64,000 nucleotides of DNA from an uncultured Roseovarius sp. (GCF_947489715.1 NZ_CANLER010000007.1:1-64000); one strand, 5' to 3'; shown: positions 26,050 to 35,513, counted from the stretch's first letter. A program made the numbers and translations. Notes: a model not told the origin generated them from the sequence alone.

Positions 26050-26093
26050 TACGGTATTACGTCGGTATCACGTCGGTATTACGTCGGTATTGG
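26050..26093. repeat. four tandem 11-bp repeats (GTCGGTATYAC)
   Basis: Units at 26050 (TACGGTATTAC), 26061 (GTCGGTATCAC), 26072 (GTCGGTATTAC) and 26083 (GTCGGTATTGG). The unit is the reverse complement of the one at 16159-16213. The array lies in the 258-base gap between the FadR-type gene and preT, about 155 bases upstream of the preT start. The AT-rich stretch at 25930-25980 next to it could hold the preT promoter. Confidence 0.85.
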
Positions 26094-26152
26094 CACTGAA
26101 AATTGCCTGATTAACGGAACGCGCGGTGCGGAATGGGGGGCAAAAGCCCGGA

Positions 26153-26920
26153 TCAGCGCGCGTTCTCATGTTCGAATCGCTGGCGCGCAATCGCCTCGTT
26201 CCGGTCGGCCTTGTGCTGATCACTGAGGCATTGTTCGACGTAATCCAGATGCTGAATGACAGCGGCGCGGGCGTTCTGCGGATCGCGGGCCTGAAGGGAG
26301 GTGTTGATGGCGCGGTGCTGGTCCAGCAGCATATCGCGGGTCATGCGCTGCTTGAACATGACCTGACGGTTATAGAACACCCCCTCGCGCAAAAGCTGGA
26401 ACATCGAGCGGATCATGTGCAGCATCACGACATTATGGCTGGCCTCGATAATGGCCATGTGGAAATCGGCATCAAGTTGGGCTTCGTTACGGGGGTTGGG
26501 TTTGGCATGCGCGGCTTCCATCTTGTCAAAAACCGCCTGGATGACCTTGAGATCGGTATCCGAGCCCAGACGCGCGGCCCGGTCGGCGGCAAGCCCTTCG
26601 AGGTCGCGGCGAAAGGAGATGTAATCGAACACCGCTTCGTCATGTTCGGCAAAAAGCTGAACCAGCGCGGGCGAAAAGGCACTGCCCAGAACATCGGCCA
26701 CGAAAATGCCGGCACCGGCCTTGGATGTCAGCAGGCCTTTCTTTTGTAATTCAGCCACCGCTTCGCGCAGCGAAGGGCGCGAGACGCCGAACCGGTCGGC
26801 CAGTTCCCTTTCGGCGGGCAGACGTTCACCGGGGCATAGAATGCCGCGCAGGATCAGCTTTTCGATCTGGCGGGTGACCGCGGTTGAAAGTTTTTCCGGG
26901 GTGACTTTGTGGAAGGGCAT
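26153..26920 (-). CDS. FadR-type GntR-family transcriptional regulator
   Basis: A 255-residue regulator with an N-terminal winged helix (about 10-75, GERLPAERELADRFGVSRPSLREAV) and a C-terminal all-helical FCD domain with the usual D and H metal/ligand positions. It precedes preT in the same direction but with a 258-base gap, so it may regulate that operon or only itself. Close relatives respond to small organic acids. The effector is not deducible. Confidence 0.9.
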   Translation of the reverse strand: MPFHKVTPEKLSTAVTRQIEKLILRGILCPGERLPAERELADRFGVSRPSLREAVAELQKKGLLTSKAGAGIFVADVLGSAFSPALVQLFAEHDEAVFDYISFRRDLEGLAADRAARLGSDTDLKVIQAVFDKMEAAHAKPNPRNEAQLDADFHMAIIEASHNVVMLHMIRSMFQLLREGVFYNRQVMFKQRMTRDMLLDQHRAINTSLQARDPQNARAAVIQHLDYVEQCLSDQHKADRNEAIARQRFEHENAR

Positions 26921-26939
26921 CGGCTGCTCCTGAAGTGAT

Positions 26940-26958
26940 TGGTCAGATCATATGACCA
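26940..26958. promoter_or_regulatory. palindromic operator upstream of the FadR-type gene
   Basis: TGGTCA (26940-26945) and TGACCA (26953-26958) form an inverted repeat with a 7-base centre, about 20 bases upstream of the regulator start. FadR-type proteins bind TGGT/ACCA palindromes, so autoregulation is likely. A RutR-type protein with GGTCA half-sites is the alternative binder. Confidence 0.5.
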
Positions 26959-27149
26959 CATGGGGCATTGAACAAGAGCAGGCACGGACAGGGTGGGCAG
27001 GCGTGCGGGCCGGATCACCGCCCATTGCCCGGTATCTGAACGGCGCCAGCATTTTCCAAACCGGCCATTGGGTAGGCCGGAAAAATCGCAATGCAATGAT
27101 GCCTGTCAAAGCGCACAAGCCCAGATTGTAATAAAATTGCAGCTTCGTG

Positions 27150-27175
27150 AGCGCGATCAGGTATCGCGCTTTTTT
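27150..27175 (+). terminator. intrinsic terminator in the leader of pit
   Basis: AGCGCGAT (27150-27157) and ATCGCGCT (27163-27170) form a perfect 8-bp stem with a five-base loop, followed by six T. It faces the same way as pit and ends 14 bases before its start codon, just before the GGGAGGGG ribosome-binding site. It either attenuates pit or ends a short upstream RNA. The rest of the 26959-27149 stretch shows no gene; a poor TGTCAA / TAATAA promoter pair is at 27104-27134. Confidence 0.75.
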
Positions 27176-27189
27176 CTTCGGGAGGGGTC

Positions 27190-28761
27190 ATGCAATTAAA
27201 GGAGTATACAACCGTCGAACGGGCGGCTGGCATCAGTCGGGATGAGGTCGGCCGGCTTGGCACTGCGATCCTGTTTATCGTGGCGGTTATCATCTTTACA
27301 GGAACGCAATTCGCGCATCTTGAACAGTCCTACATGCTGATTTCTGCAGCGGTGATCGGGGCCTATATGGCAATGAACATCGGCGCCAACGATGTTGCCA
27401 ACAATGTCGGCCCTGCGGTTGGATCGCTGGCCATGACAATGACCATGGCGATCCTGATCGCCGCGGTCTTCGAGGCCGCCGGCGCGATCATTGCCGGTGG
27501 CGACGTGGTGTCGACCGTCAAGAAGGGCATCATCGACCCGGCGGATATCAACAATCAGGATGTCTTTGTCTGGGTGATGATGGGGGCATTGCTGGGTGCC
27601 GCGATATGGCTGAACCTGGCGACCTGGCTGGGCGCGCCGGTGTCGACAACCCATTCCATCGTCGGTGGCGTGATGGGCGCGGGAATAGCAGCTCGGGGGT
27701 GGGAGATCGTCAATTGGGATTCGATGGCCAAGATCGCATCATCCTGGGTCATTTCACCGGTGGCGGGCGGGATGATCGCCGCCCTTTTCCTGTACATGCT
27801 GAAGAAATCGGTCTTTTTCAAATCCAATCCGATCGACTCTGCCAAAAGGGTGGTGCCGATCATGATCGGGGTGATGGGCTGGGCTTTTACTACCTATATC
27901 GCCCTGAAAGGCATCAAGCATCTGGTCAAGATTTCCTTTCCGATGGCGCTGTTGCTGGGCTTGATTGCCGGGCTGGTCATCTATTTTCTGGTCAAGCCCG
28001 TGATTGCGAAAAAGTCACCGCATCTAACGCCGGACCGCGATGGGGTGAACCGTCTTTTCACCATCCCTCTGATTTTTGCGGCGGCCTTGCTCAGCTTTGC
28101 GCATGGGGCCAATGATGTTGCCAATGCGGTTGGTCCGCTGGCTGGCATTGTCGATGTGCTGACCGAGGGGGGTGGTGGTGCCAAGGTGTCGATCCCGCTC
28201 TGGGTCATGGCAATCGGGGCCATCGGGATTTCGATCGGGCTGGCACTGTTCGGTCCGAAGCTGATCCGGACGGTCGGGTCCGAGATCACCGAGCTGGACC
28301 GGTCACGCGCCTTCTGCATCGCCTTGGCGGCGGCCATTACCGTTATCTTTGCCAGCCAGCTGGGCCTGCCGATCAGTTCGACCCATGTGGCGCTTGGCGG
28401 CGTGTTCGGGGTGGGCTTTCTGCGCGAATTCCTGGAACAGCGCCTTGGGCGCGTCGTGGAAAACGTCATTCAAAGTCACAAGGGAAAGGCCGATTTCAAC
28501 GAGGTTGAAGCGGTATTGCGCGATTTCCAGAATGCACCACCAGAAGACAAGCGTCGCATTCTGAATACCCTGAAGAAGATGGGGCCCGAGGCGACGATCT
28601 CGGCGGCGCAACGCAAGGAGCTGCAACGCGCGCTGAAACGGCAACTGGTCAAACGGTCCTCGCTTTTGAAAATCGTTTCGGCCTGGATCATCACGGTACC
28701 GGTTTCGGCCGTTCTTGCCAGCATCTTCTATTTTGCCCTCCGCGGCATGATGTTGCCCTGA
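27190..28761 (+). CDS. pit: PiT-family inorganic phosphate transporter
   Basis: A 523-residue low-affinity phosphate (metal-phosphate) symporter of the inner membrane. The family's duplicated signature is visible twice: GANDVANNVGP near residue 65 and GANDVANAVGP near residue 310, within about 10-12 helices, with a large charged loop late in the protein. GGAGGGG precedes the ATG. It is followed after one base by the Na/Pi gene. Confidence 0.93.
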   Translation: MQLKEYTTVERAAGISRDEVGRLGTAILFIVAVIIFTGTQFAHLEQSYMLISAAVIGAYMAMNIGANDVANNVGPAVGSLAMTMTMAILIAAVFEAAGAIIAGGDVVSTVKKGIIDPADINNQDVFVWVMMGALLGAAIWLNLATWLGAPVSTTHSIVGGVMGAGIAARGWEIVNWDSMAKIASSWVISPVAGGMIAALFLYMLKKSVFFKSNPIDSAKRVVPIMIGVMGWAFTTYIALKGIKHLVKISFPMALLLGLIAGLVIYFLVKPVIAKKSPHLTPDRDGVNRLFTIPLIFAAALLSFAHGANDVANAVGPLAGIVDVLTEGGGGAKVSIPLWVMAIGAIGISIGLALFGPKLIRTVGSEITELDRSRAFCIALAAAITVIFASQLGLPISSTHVALGGVFGVGFLREFLEQRLGRVVENVIQSHKGKADFNEVEAVLRDFQNAPPEDKRRILNTLKKMGPEATISAAQRKELQRALKRQLVKRSSLLKIVSAWIITVPVSAVLASIFYFALRGMMLP

Positions 28762-28762
28762 T

Positions 28763-30574
28763 ATGCAGAGTATTTTCAAAAGAACGCTGCTGCCGATCAT
28801 CCTGGGCCTGCTGGTTTTCGGGTTCTGGATCAGTCCGGATTTTCAGGAAATTGCCGCCGGGGTTGCGATCTTCCTTTTTGGCATGCTGATGCTGGAGGAC
28901 GGGTTCAACCAATTCAGCGGCGGGTTTCTGGAAAAGCTACTTGAACGCGCCACGGGGTCCACCTTCAAGTCGCTGAGTTTCGGGGTGCTGAGCACGACGA
29001 TCATGCAGTCGTCATCACTGGTGTCCGTGATTGCGATTTCCTTCCTCAGCGCAGGCCTGATTTCACTGACGGCGGGGGTCGGGATCATCTTTGGTGCCAA
29101 TATCGGCACCACGACCGGCGCCTGGCTGGTGGCGGGTTTTGGCCTCAAGGTCAAAATCTCAGCCTATGCCATGCCGATGCTTGCGATCAGCATCATCCTG
29201 GTATTCCAGAAGTCAAAATACCTGAAGGGCATCGGCTATGTTCTTGCCGGGCTGGGGTTCCTGTTTCTGGGCATCCACCACATGAAAGAAGGGTTCGAGG
29301 CGTTCAAGGATCAGTTTGACCTGACACGCTTTGCGATGACCGGCTTTCTGGGCCTGATGGTGTACACGCTGGTGGGTGCCGCCGCGACGGTTGTCATGCA
29401 ATCCAGCCACGCGACGATGGTGCTGATCATCACGGCCCTGGCGGCGGGGCAGATTTCCTACGAAAACGCCCTGGCGCTGGCCATCGGTGCCAATATCGGC
29501 ACGACGATTACCGCGATCATCGGGGCCATGACGGCGAATTTTCAGGGCAAACGGCTGGCTCTGGCCCATCTGATATTCAACGTGACCACGGCGGGGGTCG
29601 CGCTGATCCTGATTTCGCCGTTGCGGGATGCGGTTGATCTCATCAGCGATGCGGTCGGAATCCGGCCCGACGATTATGCGCTGAAGCTTGCGGTTTTCCA
29701 CACCATCTTCAATTTTCTCGGTGTGGTGCTGATGCTGCCGATGATGCAAAAACTGATAGCGTTTCTGATACGGACCATTCCTGAGATTACCCCTGATGTG
29801 TCGAAGCCCCGCTATATCGGTGAGGCGGTCGCGGGGTTCCCGGCCACCATCGAATTGGCATTGCGCAAAGAAGTGGCTCATTTGCATGAAAACGCCATCG
29901 ACTTGATCCTGCAGGCGCTGAATCTGCGTCGGGACGCGCTTTATCAGGCGCGCGATATCGAGGCCTATGTTGCGGCGTCGCGGACAAATTTCGATGTCGA
30001 TCTTGAGGCCGGATATGAGCAGCGGATCAAATCGCTTTATTCCGCCATACTGGAGTTCATCACCACGTCGCTTGCGGGCGACCTGACGGAATCGTCCGTG
30101 CAGACGCTGCATCAACTTCGCAGATCGGCAGAGGAAATGGTGCGCGCGGTAAAAGAGGTCAAACATCTTCGCGATAACGCCGCGCGCTTCACCAGGAAGG
30201 ATTACGGAGAGATCACCCGGCTCTACAACCGGATACGCACCGAGCTGGCGCGCATGATCGTCGAAGCCAAGAAGATGGCCGATGCCGACCCCGAGATGCG
30301 CAGCAGTCTCTGGCTGGAAGAGGAGAGGGTGCGCGCCAAGAAGGTGAAGGCGGAACTTGGGGATTATGTTGAAGGGCTGATGATCAGGGGCGCGTTGAAA
30401 GGCCCGCAGGCCACATCGTTCCTGAATGATGCCGCCTACGGGTATCGCGCGATGAAAGACATCATTGATGCAACCCGTTTTCTGTATTCCGAACAGCAGG
30501 GTGCGATGGCTGAAATCGAACAAATTCTGGCCGCTGATGAAGATGATGTCGAAACGGCGGGGGCGTCGTCATGA
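28763..30574 (+). CDS. Na+/phosphate cotransporter with PhoU-like domain
   Basis: A 603-residue NptA-type protein. Two Na_Pi_cotrans repeats carry the QSS motifs IMQSSSLVSVI (about 76) and VMQSSHATMVL (about 212) in the membrane part, and a C-terminal helical PhoU-like domain (about 365-560) lies in the cytoplasm. It is translationally close to pit, so the pair probably responds to the same signal. Some members export rather than import phosphate. Confidence 0.9.
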   Translation: MQSIFKRTLLPIILGLLVFGFWISPDFQEIAAGVAIFLFGMLMLEDGFNQFSGGFLEKLLERATGSTFKSLSFGVLSTTIMQSSSLVSVIAISFLSAGLISLTAGVGIIFGANIGTTTGAWLVAGFGLKVKISAYAMPMLAISIILVFQKSKYLKGIGYVLAGLGFLFLGIHHMKEGFEAFKDQFDLTRFAMTGFLGLMVYTLVGAAATVVMQSSHATMVLIITALAAGQISYENALALAIGANIGTTITAIIGAMTANFQGKRLALAHLIFNVTTAGVALILISPLRDAVDLISDAVGIRPDDYALKLAVFHTIFNFLGVVLMLPMMQKLIAFLIRTIPEITPDVSKPRYIGEAVAGFPATIELALRKEVAHLHENAIDLILQALNLRRDALYQARDIEAYVAASRTNFDVDLEAGYEQRIKSLYSAILEFITTSLAGDLTESSVQTLHQLRRSAEEMVRAVKEVKHLRDNAARFTRKDYGEITRLYNRIRTELARMIVEAKKMADADPEMRSSLWLEEERVRAKKVKAELGDYVEGLMIRGALKGPQATSFLNDAAYGYRAMKDIIDATRFLYSEQQGAMAEIEQILAADEDDVETAGASS

Positions 30575-30627
30575 AACTGACGCGAAACAGTTCCAGACTT
30601 GGCAGATACGCAGGAGGGTGCTGATAG

Positions 30628-30873
30628 ATGGGTTTGAGAAACATAGTCAAGAGACTGGACAAGTATCAACAACGTCTTGACGAGGGCAAGGCGGAAAAAA
30701 TCAAGGCGCATCACGTTGAAAAGGCGATCGAAAAGCTTGCTGCCAAGGAGGTCGAACTGACCGAAGAACTAGGGAGCGCTGAAAAGCCCGAAAAGCGGGC
30801 CCGTCTGGAAGAAAAGCTGTCGACCATTCGCGCGCAGATCGAAAAGGCCAGGTGGCTGTCGCAGGAGATCTGA
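30628..30873 (+). CDS. 81-residue coiled-coil protein
   Basis: A small, almost wholly helical protein rich in Lys and Glu with heptad-like spacing (KRLDKYQQRLDEGKAEKI, KAIEKLAAKEVELTEEL). AGGAGGG precedes the start. It follows the phosphate transporters in the same direction and may be an accessory or interaction factor for them. I do not recognise a named family. A 17-codon ORF (30571-30624) bridges the gap and is probably just a coupling artefact. Confidence 0.7.
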   Translation: MGLRNIVKRLDKYQQRLDEGKAEKIKAHHVEKAIEKLAAKEVELTEELGSAEKPEKRARLEEKLSTIRAQIEKARWLSQEI

Positions 30874-31017
30874 ATCGCCTCAAGCCACCGGGCTACCTTA
30901 ACACGTCATCGCCAAATGCGCGTTGCGTTGAATCAACGCTGATCTGCCACCCTTGCGTTAGAATTTCGGGTGCACAGCGGATCATTTGGGGATTTGCGAT
31001 TGAAAGCGAGTATTGGC

Positions 31018-31560
31018 ATGAGAGGCGCAGTTTTCTTCATAAGCAAATATGGCAGCACGGCCCAATATGCCAATTGGATCAGCCAGGAGACTGGGCTGCC
31101 GTTACGGGGAGTAAAAGACACTTCGCCCGTTCCGTCAGACTGTGACTTTCTGGTCGTCGTCAGCCCCGTGATTTGCCAAAAGCTACTGATTGAGGGGTGG
31201 GTCAGGCGCAACCTGGCGCACATGGCGTCAAAACCGGTCATCATGGTCACGGTCTCAGGGGCGCCGGCCGGGCCTAGGCTGGACGCCTGGATCCGCGACA
31301 GCTTGCCGCCGGAACTGGTTTCCCGAATGCATCACGTCGCATTGCGCGGCCGGCAAAATCCCAGGGTTTTGTCCTGGTTTGATCGGGCAATGCTGATAAT
31401 CGGGGCCTTGAAGAATGCCGACCCTGTTGCGCGGAAGGAAGAGCTTGGAGGTTTTGATTTTGTCGATAAATCCAACATTGGCACCGTCGTGAAATTGGTG
31501 CGCGCGTTGCATCGAACCAGTTCGGTAATACCGCTGAGAACTGGCGTCACCAAATGCTGA
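31018..31560 (+). CDS. flavodoxin-domain protein (HemG-like)
   Basis: About 180 residues from the ATG at 31018; an in-frame GTG at 30970 is the alternative. The N-terminus VFFISKYGSTAQYANWI matches the phosphate-binding loop of flavodoxin-like proteins of the HemG (protoporphyrinogen oxidase) type, followed by the DFLVVVSPV strand. Conservation after that is weak, so activity as a protoporphyrinogen oxidase is uncertain. It is convergent with ppc. Confidence 0.7.
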   Translation: MRGAVFFISKYGSTAQYANWISQETGLPLRGVKDTSPVPSDCDFLVVVSPVICQKLLIEGWVRRNLAHMASKPVIMVTVSGAPAGPRLDAWIRDSLPPELVSRMHHVALRGRQNPRVLSWFDRAMLIIGALKNADPVARKEELGGFDFVDKSNIGTVVKLVRALHRTSSVIPLRTGVTKC

Positions 31561-31614
31561 GACAGGTTGCGGCGGCAAAAGCGGTTCCGTGCAAAGAGCT
31601 GACCGATTAACTGC

Positions 31615-34251
31615 TCACCCGGTCCATCCCAACCCGGCGGAGATCGAGTTCATAGACTGCAACAGCGGGATCGAGACCCGGCCCGGTTCATCGCGGGAAC
31701 GTACCTCGTGCAGCAATTCCACTTGCAGGGTGTTGATACGGTCCAGCCCCGGGCGGATCCGCGCAAACCGGGCCCGCAAGAGTGGAAACCGTTCGGCGAT
31801 TGACGGCGAGCCGGTTAGAAATCTTATGCTGTCGCAGGCCAGTTCGTGTTCCCGGCGGATCGCGCCTGTAATGCGATCCCTGATGTCGTCATCCGCGACC
31901 AGCGACGCGTAGCTGGAGGCGATGTCGAGGTCGCTTTGAAACAGCGTTTTTTCTACCTCGTCCACGATCAGGCGGAAAAGCTTGGTCTTTTCGAACATGG
32001 TCAGCAGAGTTTCTTCACCCCGCGGTCCCTGAAACTTTCTGAAGGCCGCGATGGCCGTGCCAAAACCGTACCAGCCGGTGATCAGGTGCCGGTTCTGCGA
32101 CCAGGCGAAGACCCAGGGAATGGCTCGCAGATCCTGTAGCGAGGCCGCGCCAAAGCGACGCGCGGGGCGCGAGCCAATCTTGAGCCTTGCCAGTTCCTCG
32201 ACCGGGCTGGCCTGCTGAAAATAATCTATGAAGCCGGGCATGTGCAGAAGCGTGGCATAGGCGGTCTGGGACAGGCCCGAAAGCGCATCGAGCGCGTCGT
32301 TGAATTCTGGCGCGCGGGGTGGATCATCGACCGCTGCCGACTGCTTTAGAACGCTTGAGGCCAAAAGCTCCAGGTGCGCCGCCGCTGTACCGCGGTTTGC
32401 ATAGTTTGCCGATACCACCTCGCCCTGTTCGGTCAGGCGCATTTTGCCTCCGATGGTGCTGGCAGGTTGTGCGGCAATTGCGCGATCCATCGGGGCGCCG
32501 CCACGGCTGACCGATCCGCCGCGACCGTGGAAAAACACCGGGCTGATGTCGTGCGATTTCAGGGCGCGCGTGATCTTGCGTTGCGCCTGATCAAGCTCCC
32601 ATGTGGAGCAGAGAAAACCGCCATCCTTGTTGCTGTCGGAATATCCCAGCATTATTTCGATCGTCGGCCCGTCACTTGTCAGGCTGCGTCGCGCCAGGGG
32701 AACGTCGAGCAGGGCCAGAAGAATATCCGGGGCGGCACGCAAATCGTCGATGGTTTCAAAAAGCGGCGCGACCTTGAGGTCCAGTGTCTCGGTCCCGAAA
32801 CCGGCGTAGCGGGCCAGCAGATATACCCCGAGAAGATCGTCAGTGGAGCGTGTCATCGACAGGATGAAGGGGCCAAGTGCTGCCGGGTCCGGCCCGTGGC
32901 GGCGCGCATGCATCAGCTTCAAGAGCGTGATCAACTCGGCCGCCTGATCAGAAAGCTCGGTGGGGTCGATCGTGGCAAGCTGGGGGTCGGACAATTCCCG
33001 TCGCAGCCGTTGCGACCACGCGGTGCTGCCATACTCGGGCACGTCGTCGCCGTTTTGAAAGTGCCAGATTTCGGCGATTGTATCGGTGGTAACGGTCGAA
33101 TTCTGGCGGATGTCGAGCGTGAAAATCCTGAACCCGAAGACCGAAGCGCACCAGCGTATCGGGCGGATGTACCGATCGGCCAGATCCTTGGCCTGTACCG
33201 AGGCGAGCGCGTTTTCGATGGTCACCAGATCGGCGGTAAAGTGATTGACATGCCGGTAGGTTTCGAGCTGGTGTAAGACCGCCGAGATCGCCTGGCGAAA
33301 CAGTTCGTTGGGGTTTCGGTCGCGCGTGGGTGAGAACGAGGCCAGCCGCTCCAGTTCGCTTTGGGCTTCGCTTGCCAGTGGTGCGATCCGGTTGCTGATG
33401 CTCAGGCGTGCCGCCGCTGATTTCAGGTGTTCCTTGTAGAGGCCAAGCACGGTGTCGCGGGCACGGTTCAGCGCGTGGGTGGTGCTTTCGGCGGTCACGT
33501 TTGGGTTGCCGTCGCGGTCACCGCCGATCCAGGAGTGAAAGCGGATGCAGGGTGACACTTCGCCAAGCGCGCCGAACCGGTCTGTCGCGGCCTGTTCGAA
33601 TTGCTCGAACAGTTGGGGAATGGCGTCGAAGATACCGTCGCGAAAGAATTGCAGCCCCCATTCGATTTCATCTTCAAGGCTCGGGCGTTCCAGCCGCAAT
33701 TCACCGGTCATCCATAAAAGGTCAATTTCACCTTCGATTTCCGACAGGATTTTCGCGCGTTCACGGGTGGTCCAGCGTTGGGTTTCAAGCGAGACCAGGC
33801 TTCGATAGATGCGCCGGTGAATTTCCAGAACGGTGACGCGTTTGGCCTCGGTCGGATGTGCCGTCAGGGTCGGTCCTACTGAAAGCGTTTTGGCGATGCC
33901 CAGGAACTGATCCGCGGTCAGATCTTCTCGTGTCAGGGCACCGGCGAAACTGCATGGCACGGCGGCTGCCCCGTCTTGCGTTTCGATCTGCCGCCGTTCA
34001 CGGATAGCGGCATTTTCTTCGACAATCCGCATCAGTTGAAACCAGATGTTCAGGGCCTGAAGGAAGGGGGTTGCTTCGCGGCCTGTCGGAATGGCGGCGT
34101 CGGTCGGATTTTGCGCCCAGTCTGCGACATGCGGCGCGCGCTTCTTCAGGATATTGCACCAGAGTTTGAACAGTTCATCGCGCAGGGCGGCCGCATATGC
34201 CTCTGCGGTGTCTCCGGGATCGCGGGCGGCATTCTGTAGGAATGAGGACAT
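31615..34251 (-). CDS. ppc: phosphoenolpyruvate carboxylase
   Basis: Carboxylates phosphoenolpyruvate to oxaloacetate, an anaplerotic entry to the TCA cycle. The 878-residue length from the ATG at 34251 is normal. Catalytic motifs are visible: TAHPTEAKR (H132), GGDRDGNPNV, GYSDSNKDGGF and the HGRGGSVSRGG mobile loop. The frame stays open for another 246 codons upstream, but that part is out of family length and low quality, so I reject it. The C-terminus ends GLGWTG instead of the usual RNTG. No strong ribosome-binding site is seen. Confidence 0.94.
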   Translation of the reverse strand: MSSFLQNAARDPGDTAEAYAAALRDELFKLWCNILKKRAPHVADWAQNPTDAAIPTGREATPFLQALNIWFQLMRIVEENAAIRERRQIETQDGAAAVPCSFAGALTREDLTADQFLGIAKTLSVGPTLTAHPTEAKRVTVLEIHRRIYRSLVSLETQRWTTRERAKILSEIEGEIDLLWMTGELRLERPSLEDEIEWGLQFFRDGIFDAIPQLFEQFEQAATDRFGALGEVSPCIRFHSWIGGDRDGNPNVTAESTTHALNRARDTVLGLYKEHLKSAAARLSISNRIAPLASEAQSELERLASFSPTRDRNPNELFRQAISAVLHQLETYRHVNHFTADLVTIENALASVQAKDLADRYIRPIRWCASVFGFRIFTLDIRQNSTVTTDTIAEIWHFQNGDDVPEYGSTAWSQRLRRELSDPQLATIDPTELSDQAAELITLLKLMHARRHGPDPAALGPFILSMTRSTDDLLGVYLLARYAGFGTETLDLKVAPLFETIDDLRAAPDILLALLDVPLARRSLTSDGPTIEIMLGYSDSNKDGGFLCSTWELDQAQRKITRALKSHDISPVFFHGRGGSVSRGGAPMDRAIAAQPASTIGGKMRLTEQGEVVSANYANRGTAAAHLELLASSVLKQSAAVDDPPRAPEFNDALDALSGLSQTAYATLLHMPGFIDYFQQASPVEELARLKIGSRPARRFGAASLQDLRAIPWVFAWSQNRHLITGWYGFGTAIAAFRKFQGPRGEETLLTMFEKTKLFRLIVDEVEKTLFQSDLDIASSYASLVADDDIRDRITGAIRREHELACDSIRFLTGSPSIAERFPLLRARFARIRPGLDRINTLQVELLHEVRSRDEPGRVSIPLLQSMNSISAGLGWTG

Positions 34252-34523
34252 CAGCCAACCCGCCTGTGAAGGCACCGGCCCATGACGGATGTGACCAAGC
34301 AACAGCGTATCGCCTGAATGTCTGGCATTCTTCCCTCCATCGACAACTGCGTCTTCTATTTCCGCGCCACATTCGTGGTTGATGGGTCGAGGATATGGCG
34401 CAGGTGACGTTACGGTTTTAGCTTTGCGACAAAAGGCCCGCGATTTCACCCAGCATTGCGCGAATTTCGCACCAAGGGCGGACGGGATTGTCGTGATCGG
34501 GGCCTGTCCCGACGGGGCGCCGT

Positions 34524-35513
34524 TTAACGAATGTCGGGAAAATAGTCTGCCGGTGAAATACGAATTTGATCGAAGTTGCTGTCCGCGCGCGTGAGGAGCC
34601 TGATCGGCGGGCCGATGGTCTGCGTGGTTCCGGGTCCAGAGGTCGACGTCACGGCCTGCCGGACCGCGATCACCCCCTGTCGCATCGGATCGTCGAAGGA
34701 TGCGGCCATGACACTGCCGTTCATCAGGCCGCGCATGACCGTGTGACTGATATAGGTCGACAGCAGCCCGGGCGTGTCCGTGTTTTCCCGTGCCACGAAA
34801 AGGCCGACCGCCGCCTCCACCGCGGGCGCGCTGCCAATCAGAAAGTCGATATCGGGGTGACGCTCCATCGCGGTTTCGACCAGTGCCAGTTGTTGTCGAA
34901 GTCCAGTATCGGCACCCAAAACCTCGACAATCGTGACGGCACTGCCTGCCAGCCCGTCGCGCAGCCCGGCTTCTAGCGGGGCGGTCCATCCGGCCTCGAC
35001 CGGGCCGGTGATGGCCACTGCCGTTCTGGGGGGTGTTCCTGCGGGATGCAGCGCTGCCAGATGGTGCCCGACCGCATATCCCATTTCGCGCCAGTCCACG
35101 CCGATGCGCCCGCTGAGCGCATCGGCATGCAATTCGTTGACCAGACCGAAGACTGGCACGTTTTGCGCGACCTGCGCTATGGCCTGCATCAGGTCAGGAT
35201 GATCGGACGTGACCGCGCCGATCAGGATCGCATCGACGCCTTGTTCGGCGCAGGCATCAAGCTGTTCGATCTGTCGCGCCCGCGCCCGGTAGCCGCCTGC
35301 CTCGAAGAACAGAAGGTCCACGTTCTGTCGTGCGGCCTCTTGTTCGAGCCCGTATCCGACACTTAGCCAGTATTCATCCTTGAAATGGGGAACGAGAACG
35401 CAGAATTGCGGTTTTTCGCCGGCGGCGGCATCGGAGCAGGACGCGACATATAGCCCGATGACCGCAATTGAACCGGCAAGGGCGGCCCCGTAATGTCTGA
35501 ATATGCGACGCAC
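34524..35513 (-). CDS. torT: TMAO-sensing periplasmic protein TorT
   Basis: A periplasmic sugar-binding-like receptor that binds trimethylamine N-oxide and presents it to the sensor kinase TorS. The N-terminal hydrophobic stretch ends in a VASC lipobox, so it may be lipid-anchored. LVPHFKDEYWLSVGYGLEQEA is the typical start of the mature domain. I set the start at the GTG at 35513, which overlaps the torS start by 11 bases on the other strand; in-frame starts further upstream would overlap torS even more. There is no clear ribosome-binding site. Confidence 0.82.
   Translation of the reverse strand: MRRIFRHYGAALAGSIAVIGLYVASCSDAAAGEKPQFCVLVPHFKDEYWLSVGYGLEQEAARQNVDLLFFEAGGYRARARQIEQLDACAEQGVDAILIGAVTSDHPDLMQAIAQVAQNVPVFGLVNELHADALSGRIGVDWREMGYAVGHHLAALHPAGTPPRTAVAITGPVEAGWTAPLEAGLRDGLAGSAVTIVEVLGADTGLRQQLALVETAMERHPDIDFLIGSAPAVEAAVGLFVARENTDTPGLLSTYISHTVMRGLMNGSVMAASFDDPMRQGVIAVRQAVTSTSGPGTTQTIGPPIRLLTRADSNFDQIRISPADYFPDIR

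Noticed and set aside
24107..26110. 667-codon plus-strand open frame
   Set aside because: It lies entirely antisense to the methyltransferase and preT genes, contains no domain motif and has a composition typical of the complement of high-GC genes.
27100..27125. Pho box upstream of pit
   Set aside because: Only one heptamer (CTGTCAA) resembles the PhoB consensus; the second half does not match.
30571..30624. 17-codon ORF between the Na/Pi and coiled-coil genes
   Set aside because: It starts in the stop of the previous gene and has no ribosome-binding site of its own beyond the coding end; probably a chance coupling ORF.
34252..34989. N-terminal extension of ppc and overlap with torT
   Set aside because: The extra 246 codons lie outside the normal enzyme length and run antisense through the 3' part of torT; the family start fits 34251.
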